Positions 20,341-29,602 are shown, counted from the stretch's first letter. The stretch is DNA of 64,000 nucleotides from Gp6-AA40 sp963741135 (GCA_963741135.1 CAVUHC010000001.1:62001-126000); one strand, 5' to 3'. The notes: generated by a model from the letters alone, not told the origin. Numbers and translations are program-made.

Positions 20341-21326
20341 CGGGTTGCGACGTCGGCGACTTCAGATTGCGCTGCGAGTTTCTTCTGTTCCTTCTCCTCT
20401 TTTTTCTGTTCCTTGACCTCTTTCTTCACTTCTTTCGCTTCCCTCGCAGCCAGGTCGGTCCTCGACCAATCCTCCTCGAATGATTCGACCAGCCGCTTGA
20501 CCGTCTTCGACTCCTTGACGATCAGACCGACTTCGCGGCGGGCGTCGAGTTCCAGCGCACGCAGGCTCTGGCTGCCAACGAACGCCGCGTCGCCGTCGCG
20601 CATCATGCCGCGCACGTGCAGGCGGATCCCCGGAAGCTTTTGCACACGGATGCCCGCTCCGCGCTTCCCCACCTTGCCGAGAATGCGGACGTCCACTCCC
20701 GCCTTGATGCGTTGATTGATGAGGCGGATCATCTGCAGGTCCGTGACCTTCGGGTCGTAGATGAGCAGCTGTTTCTTCGCGCGCTTGATGAACGTTGCGA
20801 GCGACTCGCGCGCGTTTTCAGGGCTGACTACCAAGGAACCTTCATCATCCTGCGGCTCGTAGTCCTGCCTGAGCGTATCGGCCTCGAAGACGCGAAGCGC
20901 CTCCATCACCGCCTTACGGTCCTTCGTGACGATGCCGAAACTGCGGCTCTTGAGATCGAGAGACGTGAAGTTGAACCCGTACACGTGCAGCTCCTGCCGG
21001 TCGACGATCATCATCTTGCCGTGGTACCGCACGAACGCGTCGCTTGTGCGCGCAACGATGATGCCCTTTTCGAGCATCCGCATCTCGAGCTGCCGTAGCC
21101 GTTTGTCGCCTTGGGAACTCTCCCGGGCGATCAAGGCGCGGATCACGACGCCGCGCGACGCCGCCTCTTGGAGTGCCTTCTCCATCGGCATCAGATCGAA
21201 TCGGAAGATCATGATGTCGACTGATTTCTGCGCGGCCGCAACCGTCTCGAGCAGCGGTTTTATTCCGTCGGCGGGCTGAACGATGAGCTCCACGAATCCT
21301 CCGCAGGACGCCAACCTCAGCTGCAT
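20337..21326 (-). CDS. Phospholipase D-like (PLDc_2) domain protein
   Basis: 329 residues with two PLD half-domains. The first HKD motif is complete (VRYHGKMMIVDRQELHVYGF, HxKxxxxD). The second is degenerate (LHVRGMMRDGDAAFVGSQSL: His and Asp kept, Lys replaced by Arg). This leaves hydrolase/transferase activity plausible but not certain. The C-terminus is a very charged Lys/Glu-rich tail (KEVKKEVKEQKKEEKEQKK), probably a coiled coil. No signal peptide. It follows the Ehr operon by 98 bases on the same strand and could be its last gene. Relation to cardiolipin synthases or endonucleases cannot be decided. Confidence 0.78.
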   Translation of the reverse strand: MQLRLASCGGFVELIVQPADGIKPLLETVAAAQKSVDIMIFRFDLMPMEKALQEAASRGVVIRALIARESSQGDKRLRQLEMRMLEKGIIVARTSDAFVRYHGKMMIVDRQELHVYGFNFTSLDLKSRSFGIVTKDRKAVMEALRVFEADTLRQDYEPQDDEGSLVVSPENARESLATFIKRAKKQLLIYDPKVTDLQMIRLINQRIKAGVDVRILGKVGKRGAGIRVQKLPGIRLHVRGMMRDGDAAFVGSQSLRALELDARREVGLIVKESKTVKRLVESFEEDWSRTDLAAREAKEVKKEVKEQKKEEKEQKKLAAQSEVADVATR

Positions 21327-21424
21327 GTGAGACGGCTGTCCGAACCTAGCACCGAGTCATCAGCAAAGATCCCGCCGTTTCCGGTCAGGGCCTGAAGCGT
21401 CCGCGACCGCGCACCGCTCAAAGC

Positions 21425-22918
21425 CTACAGATCGTTGCCGGAGTACGACTGATTAAACGACTTATTACAGAGCGGAAAGTCCGGGACGATATTGTCCTCC
21501 AGGGCGCGCGCCAGTGCCGGCCAGTTGAAGAACGAAGGGTCGACGATCTTGACACGGTGCAAGCGGCCGCTCTCATCGGCCATCACCATGTGAACAAGCC
21601 GGCCCCGCCACGCTTCGACAATCCCGAAGCTCGGCGCGAATGCCGGGAGAGATGGGATGTCGACGCGCAGCGTCGACGAAGCCGCCCGGGCCAGCGCCTG
21701 CTCGATGACGAACAGCGTCTGGCGCGCCTCGCGCACGCGCACCTGCAGACGCGCGCGGACATCGCCGCTGTCCTCCACGATCGGTGCGAAGTCGAACCAT
21801 TCGTACGCGCCGGACGGCAGATCGCGGCGTGCGTCGTGCGACAGTCCGCACCCACGCGCGACGTAGCCGACGACGCCGAAGTCTCGCGCAACTGCGGAAT
21901 CGAGCCATCCCGTTCCCTCCAGCCGGTCGGCCACGAGCGTGTTGTCCCGACAGATCTGAACGACTTCTTCGAAATCGGCGAGAACAGATTCGATCTCATC
22001 AGGAATGGCAGATGGGTCCGTCACACCCGAAATCCCTCCCAGCACGATAGCTCCCCGCAGTAGCCGGCTCCCGGTGATCCTCTTGTTCAGCCGGAGGATG
22101 CGCTCGCGAAGCCGCATGCAATGTGCCTGGCCGACAGGGAATCCCGTGTCAGCGATGATGGCGCCCGCGTCGGTGATGTGGTTGTAGAGACGTTCGAGCT
22201 CGAGGAGCACCGCTCGCCAGGCCTTCGCGCCATCGGGCACCTCGACACCGGCGAGCGATTCCACGGCTTGGCAAAACGCCAGCGCATGGCCGGCGCTCGT
22301 ATCACCGGATACACGTTCCGCAAGCGCGACCGCGTCTTCGGGCCGCCGCCCGGCGAACAGCCGTTCGGTGCCCTTGTGCGTGAAATACAGACGGGCGCGC
22401 ATCTTCAGAACCGTCTCGCCCAGGACGTTGAAGCGGAAATGACCTGGCTCGATGACCCCCGCGTGGACAGGGCCGACTGGAATCTCATACACGCCGTCGC
22501 CTTCGACTGCGGTGAACGGAAAGGGACGCCCGTCGTCGGTGAAGTCAGGTGTGACCGCGTCGTAGCGCAGCGGGTGGAACGTCTCAGGCCAGAAGCCGTG
22601 CCGGACGAGCGGACGCGGATCGGGATGTCCGGTCGGCGTGATGCCAAGGAGATCACGCATCTCGCGCTCGAATCGCGACACGGGAAACGATAGCGCCGCG
22701 AGGCTGGGAATCGCGGGAGACTCGCGAGGCAGTGCAACGCTGATGTGCCGAAGCTCCCACGGCGAGCCTCTGAGCGCCAGCAGATAGTGCACGTACATGT
22801 TGTTCGTCCGGGCTCGATCCTCTCCGGCAACGAGCAGCACGACGGCGCCGCTCTCGGCGAGCAGCAGCCGCATGGCCTCTACAAGCTCCGCGGCATGGAG
22901 GTCGGTTCGCACGATCAT
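21425..22918 (-). CDS. Hydrogenase-4-like large subunit lacking the NiFe site (EhrL/HyfG/NuoD-like)
   Basis: 497 residues; fusion of a NuoC-like N-terminus (LRHISVALPRESPAIPSLAA, FEREMRDLLGITPTGHPDPR) and a NuoD/HycE-like body (PVGPVHAGVIEPGHFRF, ERLYNHITDAGAI). In true hydrogenases the N-terminal motif is RVCGxCGxxH; here it is ERVSGDTSAGHALAF near residue 196, so both cysteines are Ser/Thr. The C-terminal DPCxxC is replaced by NKSFNQSYSGND. No Ni can be bound. This pattern defines the energy-converting-hydrogenase-related (Ehr) complexes described for Geobacter and others. Start ATG 22918 overlaps the previous stop (ATGA). It likely couples an unidentified redox reaction, perhaps with quinones, to proton or sodium movement. 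Confidence 0.88.
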   Translation of the reverse strand: MIVRTDLHAAELVEAMRLLLAESGAVVLLVAGEDRARTNNMYVHYLLALRGSPWELRHISVALPRESPAIPSLAALSFPVSRFEREMRDLLGITPTGHPDPRPLVRHGFWPETFHPLRYDAVTPDFTDDGRPFPFTAVEGDGVYEIPVGPVHAGVIEPGHFRFNVLGETVLKMRARLYFTHKGTERLFAGRRPEDAVALAERVSGDTSAGHALAFCQAVESLAGVEVPDGAKAWRAVLLELERLYNHITDAGAIIADTGFPVGQAHCMRLRERILRLNKRITGSRLLRGAIVLGGISGVTDPSAIPDEIESVLADFEEVVQICRDNTLVADRLEGTGWLDSAVARDFGVVGYVARGCGLSHDARRDLPSGAYEWFDFAPIVEDSGDVRARLQVRVREARQTLFVIEQALARAASSTLRVDIPSLPAFAPSFGIVEAWRGRLVHMVMADESGRLHRVKIVDPSFFNWPALARALEDNIVPDFPLCNKSFNQSYSGNDL

Positions 22919-24393
22919 GGTCGCACCGTCATCGCGGCGTGACTGAGGAGGATCTGCAGCGGGGCAGGGATCGACACGCCAAGCCATACGAGCATCAGGA
23001 CCGGAACCGCCAGCAGCGCCAATGGCACACTCGCGCGCTCGCCTCGTTTCATTTCCGGCACGGTTTCGCCCAATAACATGCGATGGACCTGAACGAGCAT
23101 CGACCCGAACGCGATCAGCAGCAACACGAGCACGCCACCGGTCACCGCGGGATGCCCTGCGGCCCACCCCGCCTTGACAATGAGAATCTCCGATAGAAAC
23201 AGACTGAATGGAGGAAGACCGCCAAGCGCGAACACACTTGCGGCGAACAGCACGCCCGTGTGCGGTGCGGTCGCCAGGAGTCCCGGCGCGCCGGAAATAT
23301 CTCCCGAACCATACCGCTGCAGGACGCGGCCTGACAGCAGAAATGCCGCGCTTTTCGCCAACGCGTGGCCGGTCAGATGCAGCAGCGCCGCAAACACGCC
23401 GAGCGGTCCGAGCGCGAGACCAAAGCACGCGAGACCCATGTGCTCGATGCTCGAAAAGGCAAGAAGCCGTTTGAAGCGCGTCTGCGACAGCAGACTCAGG
23501 CTTCCGACCGCAATCGTGGCGACACCGACGATCAGGAGGAGCGAATCGGTGAACGCGGAACCGAGCACCACGTCCATGATCGCCTTCCATCGGAGGATGG
23601 CGTACAGCGCCACGGCGAGCAGGACGCCGGACATCATGGCCGACAACGGCGACGGCGCCTCCGAGTGCGCGTCGGGTAGCCACGTGTGAGTCGGTGCGAG
23701 TCCAGCCTTGGTTCCGAACCCGACGAGCAGAAACACAAACGCCAATCGCGCAACCTGCGGATGAAGCGCCGTCGCCGCGTCTCGAAGCGTCGTCCAATGG
23801 AGCGCGAGATTGATGTCCGCGCCAGTTGTGGCGTAATCGACGTACGCCAGCACGGTGCCCGTGAACGCAAGGGCGATCCCAACGGAACCGATGAGCAGGT
23901 ACTTCCACGACGCGTCGACGGACGCCCGCGTTCGGCGGAGCGGAATCAACAGCACCGACGTGACGGTACTGGCTTCGATGGCCACCCACATCACCCCGAG
24001 GTTGCTGGTGCTCACCGCGACAAGCATCGTGAAGGCAAACAGATTCGCGTACAGACGGAACGCGCGGATCTCCGCGGCCGGCGCGGGATGCTCACGATCG
24101 AGTCCTGGTCCAATCGACACGGCCAGCGTCGCCACCGCCGAGACCAGCAGCGACAGGAGCGCGGACAACGCATCGAGGCGCCACATCTGTCCGACGACGA
24201 CCGGCGCGCCTCCCGCTGCCAGCCGAAGCGCAATCGCCACTGCGGCAGCAAGCGACACGGGCATGGTCGTCACGTTGAACCAGACGACGCGTACCGGATC
24301 GCGGCGCGTGACGAGCGCCAGGGCTCCGGCAGCCAGCGGCGGCGTCAACAGCGCAAACACAAGGAGCAGATCCACGGTGCTCTGATCCGTCAC
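22915..24393 (-). CDS. hyfF: Antiporter-like membrane subunit HyfF/NuoN-type of the Ehr complex
   Basis: 492 residues, around fourteen hydrophobic segments (for example LLLVFALLTPPLAAGALALV, LGVMWVAIEASTVTSVLLIP, GFGTKAGLAPTHTWLPDAHS, LLHLTGHALAKSAAFLLSG). The TWLPDAHSEAPSP motif and the lysine-bearing helices are those of Mrp-antiporter-like proton channels in complex I and hydrogenase 4 (Proton_antipo_M domain). Start ATG 24393 overlaps the hyfE stop by four bases and its own stop overlaps the large-subunit start, so translation is coupled. It acts in the cytoplasmic membrane as one of the ion-translocating arms. Confidence 0.9.
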   Translation of the reverse strand: MTDQSTVDLLLVFALLTPPLAAGALALVTRRDPVRVVWFNVTTMPVSLAAAVAIALRLAAGGAPVVVGQMWRLDALSALLSLLVSAVATLAVSIGPGLDREHPAPAAEIRAFRLYANLFAFTMLVAVSTSNLGVMWVAIEASTVTSVLLIPLRRTRASVDASWKYLLIGSVGIALAFTGTVLAYVDYATTGADINLALHWTTLRDAATALHPQVARLAFVFLLVGFGTKAGLAPTHTWLPDAHSEAPSPLSAMMSGVLLAVALYAILRWKAIMDVVLGSAFTDSLLLIVGVATIAVGSLSLLSQTRFKRLLAFSSIEHMGLACFGLALGPLGVFAALLHLTGHALAKSAAFLLSGRVLQRYGSGDISGAPGLLATAPHTGVLFAASVFALGGLPPFSLFLSEILIVKAGWAAGHPAVTGGVLVLLLIAFGSMLVQVHRMLLGETVPEMKRGERASVPLALLAVPVLMLVWLGVSIPAPLQILLSHAAMTVRP

Positions 24394-25013
24394 TCGGCCG
24401 ATGCTTCGTCAATGTGATACACGATTGCCTGCATCACCAGGACACCGAGCAGCACATCCAGGAACACGCCCAGCTCGACGACGAGCGGCACGCCGTACGC
24501 GCCGAGCAATGCCAGCAGGGCGATGCCATTTTCGAGCATGAGGAAGCCGACGATCTGCGCGACTGCCTCACGCCGGCTCACAACGATGAACAGGCTCACG
24601 AAGATGAGCGCGAGCGCCAGGGGAAGACCGCCGCGTGTCGTCAGGTTCATGACGTCCGCCAGCGGCCTCGAGATCTCGTAGGCCGCCACGGCCAGCGCGC
24701 CAGACACCAGCAGCGATGTTTCCGTGTTCACGAGCGGCTGCAGTTCGCGCGCGGCATGACGACGGGCTTCCATGCCTGAAAGGACCCGGGGCACGATCCA
24801 GCCCTTGAGGACGAGGATCATCGCAGCCACCCCGAACAGCTCCGGCACGTGGCCATACCAGGCGACGACGGTCCCGACGAACGCAAGTGCGATCGACTGC
24901 GTACGGAATGCCGTGATGTACGCGGTCGCGTGACGCCTCCACATCACGACAAGCGTCAACAGCAGCATCACGCTGGCCGCCGTCATCGTCAGACGCGAGA
25001 ACGTGGCGTCCAT
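24390..25013 (-). CDS. hyfE: HyfE-like membrane subunit of the Ehr complex
   Basis: 207 residues, six to seven hydrophobic helices, including SVMLLLTLVVMWRRHATAY, IALAFVGTVVAWYGHVPEL and GFLMLENGIALLALLGAYG. The last carries the NuoK-type glutamate within a membrane helix (LENG), which is conserved in the HyfE/NuoK group. Start ATG 25013, two bases after the upstream stop. ATGA overlap with hyfF. Works with HyfB and HyfF in ion transfer through the membrane arm. Confidence 0.85.
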   Translation of the reverse strand: MDATFSRLTMTAASVMLLLTLVVMWRRHATAYITAFRTQSIALAFVGTVVAWYGHVPELFGVAAMILVLKGWIVPRVLSGMEARRHAARELQPLVNTETSLLVSGALAVAAYEISRPLADVMNLTTRGGLPLALALIFVSLFIVVSRREAVAQIVGFLMLENGIALLALLGAYGVPLVVELGVFLDVLLGVLVMQAIVYHIDEASAE

Positions 25014-25015
25014 GT

Positions 25016-25957
25016 CTATTTCGTGAAGAACGAAGACGTGGCAGCCAGCAGCGCGAGCGTGAACGACAGCGCGAGCAGCTCTGGGACCCGGAACAGTCGA
25101 AGCTTGGCCACGCGGGTCTCGAGGACCGCGAGAAACGATCCGAGAACCCCCAACTTGATCACGAGAGCGGCGAGCCCTCCGGCGATGGCCGCGGGCGCCA
25201 GCGACGTCGCCATGCCCCAGGGGACGAACAAATTGGCAGCGAGCGTCAGCAGCAGGGTCAACCTGAACGCCGCTGCCCATTCGATTAACGCCAGGTACGG
25301 CCCCGAGTACTCAAGGAGCATCGCCTCGTGGATCATCGTCAGCTCGAGGTGCGTCGCCGGGTTGTCGACCGGCAGCCGTCCGGTTTCCGCAAGCATGGCG
25401 ATGAGGAACGCCGCGAAGGCCAGGGCATGTCCGGGTCCGATCGCGAAGGCAGGCGTCTTCAGCACGGAGCCGGCAATCACACCAAGGCTCGACGACCCGG
25501 TCGTCAGAGCCAGCGCAAGGATCGCGATCGCGAGCGTCGGCTCCGTCAGCGCCGCCACCGTCATCTCGCGGCTCGAGCCCATGCCGCCGAACGCGGTACC
25601 TGGATCAAGGCCACCGAGCGCGAGGAAAAAGGTGCCGAGCATCAGCAACGCCGTGAGCACGAACAGATCGCCGAGCTGGTCGGCCGGCTGGATAGTGGAC
25701 ACGACGGGCACCAGCGACGCCGCGGCGATCGTCGCGCCGACGACCGCAAACGGCGCCACGTGAAAAATCCACGAGGCCGTCTCGGCGATGACCATGCCCT
25801 TGCCGAAGGTCTTGCGCAACTCCCAGTACGGCTGCAGCACACCCGCGCCGCGACGGCCCTGGAGGCGCGCCTTCACGAACCTCACGTAGCCCACGACGGC
25901 AGGGGCAAGGACGGCGAGCAACACGGTCTGCGCGACAACGATCAGGACGCCCGTCAT
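25016..25957 (-). CDS. hyfC: HyfC/HycD/NuoH-like membrane subunit of the Ehr complex
   Basis: 313 residues. NuoH family motifs: VRFVKARLQGRRGAGVLQPY (quinone-site amphipathic helix, family signature), WELRKTFGKG, GRLPVDNPATHLELTMIHEA (the E-loop of the subunit). Eight or so membrane helices. The start is taken at ATG 25957, which overlaps the hyfB stop as ATGA; GTG 25966 is an alternative. In complex I this subunit forms the link between the redox arm and the proton channels, including the quinone cavity. Order within the operon is I-B-C-E-F-G. Confidence 0.88.
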   Translation of the reverse strand: MTGVLIVVAQTVLLAVLAPAVVGYVRFVKARLQGRRGAGVLQPYWELRKTFGKGMVIAETASWIFHVAPFAVVGATIAAASLVPVVSTIQPADQLGDLFVLTALLMLGTFFLALGGLDPGTAFGGMGSSREMTVAALTEPTLAIAILALALTTGSSSLGVIAGSVLKTPAFAIGPGHALAFAAFLIAMLAETGRLPVDNPATHLELTMIHEAMLLEYSGPYLALIEWAAAFRLTLLLTLAANLFVPWGMATSLAPAAIAGGLAALVIKLGVLGSFLAVLETRVAKLRLFRVPELLALSFTLALLAATSSFFTK

Positions 25958-27978
25958 CGGATCCACCTGGCAACGAGAAGCAGAATCAGGAGCGCACCGG
26001 GAAGCAGCGCGAGGTAGAAGTGGATCGAGCGACTGTGGAGGCGCCCCATCTGGTTGGAAATACGTTCAGTCGCGCGAATCAAGGGCGCGTAGAGAAGCTG
26101 CTCGATCCAGGGTGCCAGATCGGCACGCAGCTTGATAGTGCGCACGAAATAGCGGGAGGCGGGGTGTACCTCCACCGTGACTTCCTGCATCGGACGATAG
26201 AAACCCGTGAAGACGCGCTTCAACGGCTCGGCAAACGCCGCCGCGGTGTACTCGCTGCGCGGCGACTGCGTGATACGCCCGCAGTTCCAGGCGGCACTTA
26301 CGCGGGACTGATACGCACGACCGAACAACCTCACCGCCAGGGCAGCGGCGAGGCCTGTGACGGCGATCACGACAGCGATCACGACCGCCCAGAGACGGCT
26401 TCCCACGAGCGGCAGCGACAGCGCGAGTCCGGCATCGAGACGGCCGGCAGGCTGACCGAGATCGCTGACGATACGCGACAGACGAGACAGTACCAGCGTC
26501 GGCGCAACGCCGAGCACCAGGCACGTGACTGCCGGTATCACCATGGCCGTCAGCATGATCCCCGGGGTCTCGTGAGCATCCTGCGCCCCTTGCGATCGCG
26601 GAAGCGCGAGAAACGTGATTCCGAACAGACGCACGGCTGACACGGCGGCGAGTCCCGCAACGAGCGCGACGCCCGCCAGCGCCAGGGGCAGCACGATGGC
26701 AAGGGCCGGCGCCGTGTGCTGCGCGCCCGCCACGAGCAACTGGAACGTCAGCCACTCGGACGGAAACCCGTTGAGCGGCGGCAGACCGGCCAGCGCAAGC
26801 GCGCCCACCAGAGACAGCAGCGCCGTCCGAGGCATCCGCTTGATCAACCCGCCGAACGCCTCGAGCGAGCTGCCGTGGGCGCCATGCACCACGGCTCCCG
26901 CCGCCAGGAACAACAGGTTCTTGAAGACCGCGTGATTCAGCGTATGAAGCAACGCAACGAGTAGCCCCATCGCGGCCAGCGGACCGTATCCGTAGCCCCG
27001 CATCAACAGCGCGAAGCCGAGGGCGACAAACACCAGGCCCAGGTTCTCAACCGTGCTGTACGCGAGCACCCGTTTGAGATGCGTTTCGGCGACGGAGTAG
27101 AGGACGCCGGTCAGCGCGGTGATGACTCCAGCGGTGAGCAGCACGCCTCCCCACCACGGCGGTCCCGGCGGTAACAGATCGAACTCGACGCGCGCGATGC
27201 CGTAGACGCCGAGGTTCACCATAGCCGCCGACATCAACGCCGAGACGTGGCTGGGCGCCGCTGGATGCGCGCGTGGCAGCCACACGTGCAGCGGCACCAG
27301 GCCCGCTTTCGATCCGAACGCCGCCGCGATCAGCACAAACACCGAGGCACGGGCTGCGGGTGTCAGCGCAGCGCCGGCATTGCGAAGCGCCGAGAATTCC
27401 CACGATCCGCCCTGGCTGAGAATCGAGAAGGCCGCAAGCAACGCGAAGAATCCCGCGTGCGTCATCACCGCGTACCAGATGCCGGCGGACGAAGCGTCTT
27501 CCTGTTCCGGATCGCTGATGACCAGCAGGTAGGAGGAGAGCGCCATCACCTCCCACGCAAACAGGAACGTGGCCGCGTTGTCCGCGCACGGGACGATGCA
27601 CATGCTTGCAAGGAAGACGTTGAACATGGCATGCGTCGACCGGCTGCGAATCCGTCCGTCCAGGTTCCGGAGATAACCGATCCCGTACACGGACGCGGGC
27701 ACGCCGGTAAAGCCGACGATGACGAGGAAGAATGCACCGAGAGAGTCGAGTCGAAGAGAGACGCCGCCGAGCGGCTGGAGGAGCGCATCCGAGCGCGCGG
27801 TCCATGTCGCTCCCGCCGTCAGCACGTTCATGCCGAGGACCAGCGCGGCACCGGAGCCAATGCATGCCGATGCCAGCGAGAGCCGGCGTACCGCAGCGCC
27901 CAACGGCAGCACGACGGCCGTGACGGTACCGATGGCAAACGCGGTCATCATGACCGCAAACAGGCTCGTGAACGTCAC
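25954..27978 (-). CDS. hyfB: HyfB/HycC/NuoL-like membrane subunit of the Ehr complex
   Basis: 674 residues, the usual length for HyfB. Helices and motifs include SVYGIGYLRNLDGRIRS, CIVPCADNAATFLFAWEVMA, FGSKAGLVPLHVWLPRAHPA, RVLAYSTVENLGLVFVALGF and LHTLNHAVFKNLLFLAAGAV. Start GTG 27978 overlaps the stop of the small-subunit gene (GTGA). An ORF-maximal start at 28059 would overlap it by 80 bases and is less likely. The C-terminal cytoplasmic segment (RNCGRITQSPRSEYTAAAF type) matches HyfB. Main proton/sodium antiporter-like subunit of the complex. Confidence 0.9.
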   Translation of the reverse strand: MTFTSLFAVMMTAFAIGTVTAVVLPLGAAVRRLSLASACIGSGAALVLGMNVLTAGATWTARSDALLQPLGGVSLRLDSLGAFFLVIVGFTGVPASVYGIGYLRNLDGRIRSRSTHAMFNVFLASMCIVPCADNAATFLFAWEVMALSSYLLVISDPEQEDASSAGIWYAVMTHAGFFALLAAFSILSQGGSWEFSALRNAGAALTPAARASVFVLIAAAFGSKAGLVPLHVWLPRAHPAAPSHVSALMSAAMVNLGVYGIARVEFDLLPPGPPWWGGVLLTAGVITALTGVLYSVAETHLKRVLAYSTVENLGLVFVALGFALLMRGYGYGPLAAMGLLVALLHTLNHAVFKNLLFLAAGAVVHGAHGSSLEAFGGLIKRMPRTALLSLVGALALAGLPPLNGFPSEWLTFQLLVAGAQHTAPALAIVLPLALAGVALVAGLAAVSAVRLFGITFLALPRSQGAQDAHETPGIMLTAMVIPAVTCLVLGVAPTLVLSRLSRIVSDLGQPAGRLDAGLALSLPLVGSRLWAVVIAVVIAVTGLAAALAVRLFGRAYQSRVSAAWNCGRITQSPRSEYTAAAFAEPLKRVFTGFYRPMQEVTVEVHPASRYFVRTIKLRADLAPWIEQLLYAPLIRATERISNQMGRLHSRSIHFYLALLPGALLILLLVARWIR

Positions 27979-28514
27979 GCCCGCCGCACTCCGGCCTGAT
28001 CGAGGCGGCCGATGGCTGCGAGAATGCCCTGCAGAATCTGTGTCGGCTCCGGCGGACACCCATCGATGTAGGCATCAACGGGGATGATGGAGTCGACGGC
28101 CCCCGCCACCGCATAGCTGCCCGCGAACACGCCGCAGGTGCGCCCACAATCGCCGACCGCGACCACCAGCTTCGGATCGGGTGTCGCGTCGTAGGTCATC
28201 CGAAGCGGGACGGCCATGTTGCGCGTCACCGGACCCGTGACGAGAAGCATGTCAGCGTGACGCGGGGAGGCAACGAAATGGAGCCCGAACCGCTCCATGT
28301 CGTACACAGGACCAAAAAGACCGATGATTTCGAGCTCGCAACCGTTACACGAGCCGGCATCGACCTGACGGATGGCGAGCGCACGTCCGAACAGGGCGCG
28401 CGCGCGCTGATCAATCTCTCTCGCTACCGTGATGGCATCAGCGCCATCGCCGGAGAGCGGTTCTGTGACGATCCCTGTGCGCCGGATCTTGGCGAACAGC
28501 TGCATTAGTGGCAA
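27975..28514 (-). CDS. hyfI: Small subunit, NuoB/HyfI-like iron-sulfur protein of the Ehr complex
   Basis: 179 residues. NuoB family [4Fe-4S] ligands are complete: DAGSCNGCELEIIG (CxxC), VVAVGDCGRTCGVF and YIDGCPPEPTQIL. So the electron-transfer cluster next to the would-be active site is kept while the NiFe site of the partner subunit is lost. First gene of the six-gene operon; start ATG 28514, 61 bases downstream of the ROK stop on the same strand. I see no HyfA/HyfH-type ferredoxin subunit and no hyp maturation genes in the window, which agrees with an Ehr complex rather than a formate hydrogenlyase. Confidence 0.9.
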   Translation of the reverse strand: MPLMQLFAKIRRTGIVTEPLSGDGADAITVAREIDQRARALFGRALAIRQVDAGSCNGCELEIIGLFGPVYDMERFGLHFVASPRHADMLLVTGPVTRNMAVPLRMTYDATPDPKLVVAVGDCGRTCGVFAGSYAVAGAVDSIIPVDAYIDGCPPEPTQILQGILAAIGRLDQAGVRRA

Positions 28515-28575
28515 CTATCTTCCCACGTTCCGCCTTCGCCTTCGGCTACGGCGAGACAGGCCCTGCCTTCGGGGC

Positions 28576-29602
28576 TCACGATGCTCGCCGCTGCGGCGAG
28601 GCAGGCCAGAGCCATGCGGCACCGCGCACGCCGCTCGCATCGCCGTGACGGGCGCGCACGAGGCGCGTCTGCACTCGGGATTCGGGATTCGGGATTCGGG
28701 ACTCGGGACTCGCGGCGGCAAACACAAATTCTCCCCAGAGTCGCGGCACGTTGACATAGAGACGCTCGATGTTGGACATGCCGCCCCCGAGCACGATCAC
28801 GTCTGGATCCAGCACGTTGATGACGCCTGCCAGCGCGCGCGCCATCCGCTGCTCGTAGCGCGTCAGCGTGATCTCGGCTTCTCGTTCGCCGGCCGCCGCA
28901 CGCTCGACGATCTCCGGAGGCGACAACCGCTCCCTCGCGCGTCGTTCGTGGTCCGTCGCCATGCCGGGGCCGGACAAGAACGTCTCGATGCAACCGCGCC
29001 TCCCGCAGTAACACGGCGGTCCCGGCATCTCGTCGGCCTCGGCCCACGGCAGCGGGTTATGTCCCCACTCACCTGCAATCGCATTCGGGCCTGTCACGAG
29101 CTGTCCCCTGACGACAATGCCGGCTCCCGTACCGGTCCCGACGATGACAGCAAAGACCACCTCGGCGCCGGCGCCGGAGCCGTCGGCGGCCTCAGACATC
29201 GCAAGACAGTTGGCGTCGTTGGCAATCCGAACGGGTCGTCCCAGGCTCGACTCGAGATCCTGCTGGAGCATCTGTCCGATGAGCCAGGTCGAGTTCGCGT
29301 TCTTGACACGGCCAGTCGAGGGAGACAACGCGCCCGGAATGCCGACACCGACACTCGGGCCAGGGGATCCGGGATCGGGGATCGGGGATCCGGAACCTGG
29401 GGCTCGGGACTCGGGATTCGGGGTTCGGGATTCGATGGCCTGCTGTTCAAGGGTCGCGACCAGGTTCGACGATCGCCTCGAGCGTCGCCTCGTAGTTCTC
29501 GCGCGGCGTCTCCACGCGAATCCGTGCGATCTCCACGCTGCCGTCGAGCGCCACGCCTTCGATCTTCGTCCCGCCGACGTCTATTCCGATACGGATTGGC
29601 AC
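28576..29602 (-). CDS. ROK family sugar kinase with two repeat-encoded insertions
   Basis: Glucokinase/fructokinase-like ROK protein. IRIGIDVGGTKIEGVALDG (phosphate-1 motif), VGIPGALSPSTGRVKNANST, RPVRIANDANCLAMSEA (catalytic Asp region), FAVIVGTGTGAGIVV, and the zinc motif GHNPLP...CYCGRRGCIETFLSG (HxC x C xxxx C). Start GTG 29602. One extra base at 29465/29466 breaks the frame after EAIVE. Two heptamer elements lie in frame: one between the first helix and VGVGIPG (about 25 residues, ESRTPNPESRAPG type), the other near the C-terminus (SPESRIPNPESRV) before ARHGDASGVRGAA. Both fall in loop positions of the fold. Only 22 bases separate its start from the divergent dctP. Confidence 0.85.
28674..28713. 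repeat. Heptamer element H3 inside ROK gene
   Basis: Five GGGATTC/GGGACTC units. On the gene strand they read PESRIPNPESR. In frame, no stop, near the C-terminus of the kinase. Confidence 0.85.
29362..29436. repeat. Heptamer element H4 inside ROK gene
   Basis: GGGATCC/GGGGATC units followed by GGGCTCG, GGGACTC, GGGATTC, GGGTTCG units, about ten in total, direct orientation. In frame in the kinase, giving about 25 extra residues rich in Pro, Ser, Arg and Gly. Confidence 0.85.

Noticed and set aside
21425..23989. An 854-codon frame extending the large subunit upstream
   Set aside because: The extra 360 residues are antisense-like shadow of hyfF. ATG 22918 overlapping the hyfF stop and matching NuoC-like start is the gene.
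21425..28514. Functional formate hydrogenlyase / NiFe hydrogenase
   Set aside because: All four Ni-ligating cysteines are missing in the large subunit and there is no ferredoxin, formate dehydrogenase or hyp gene.
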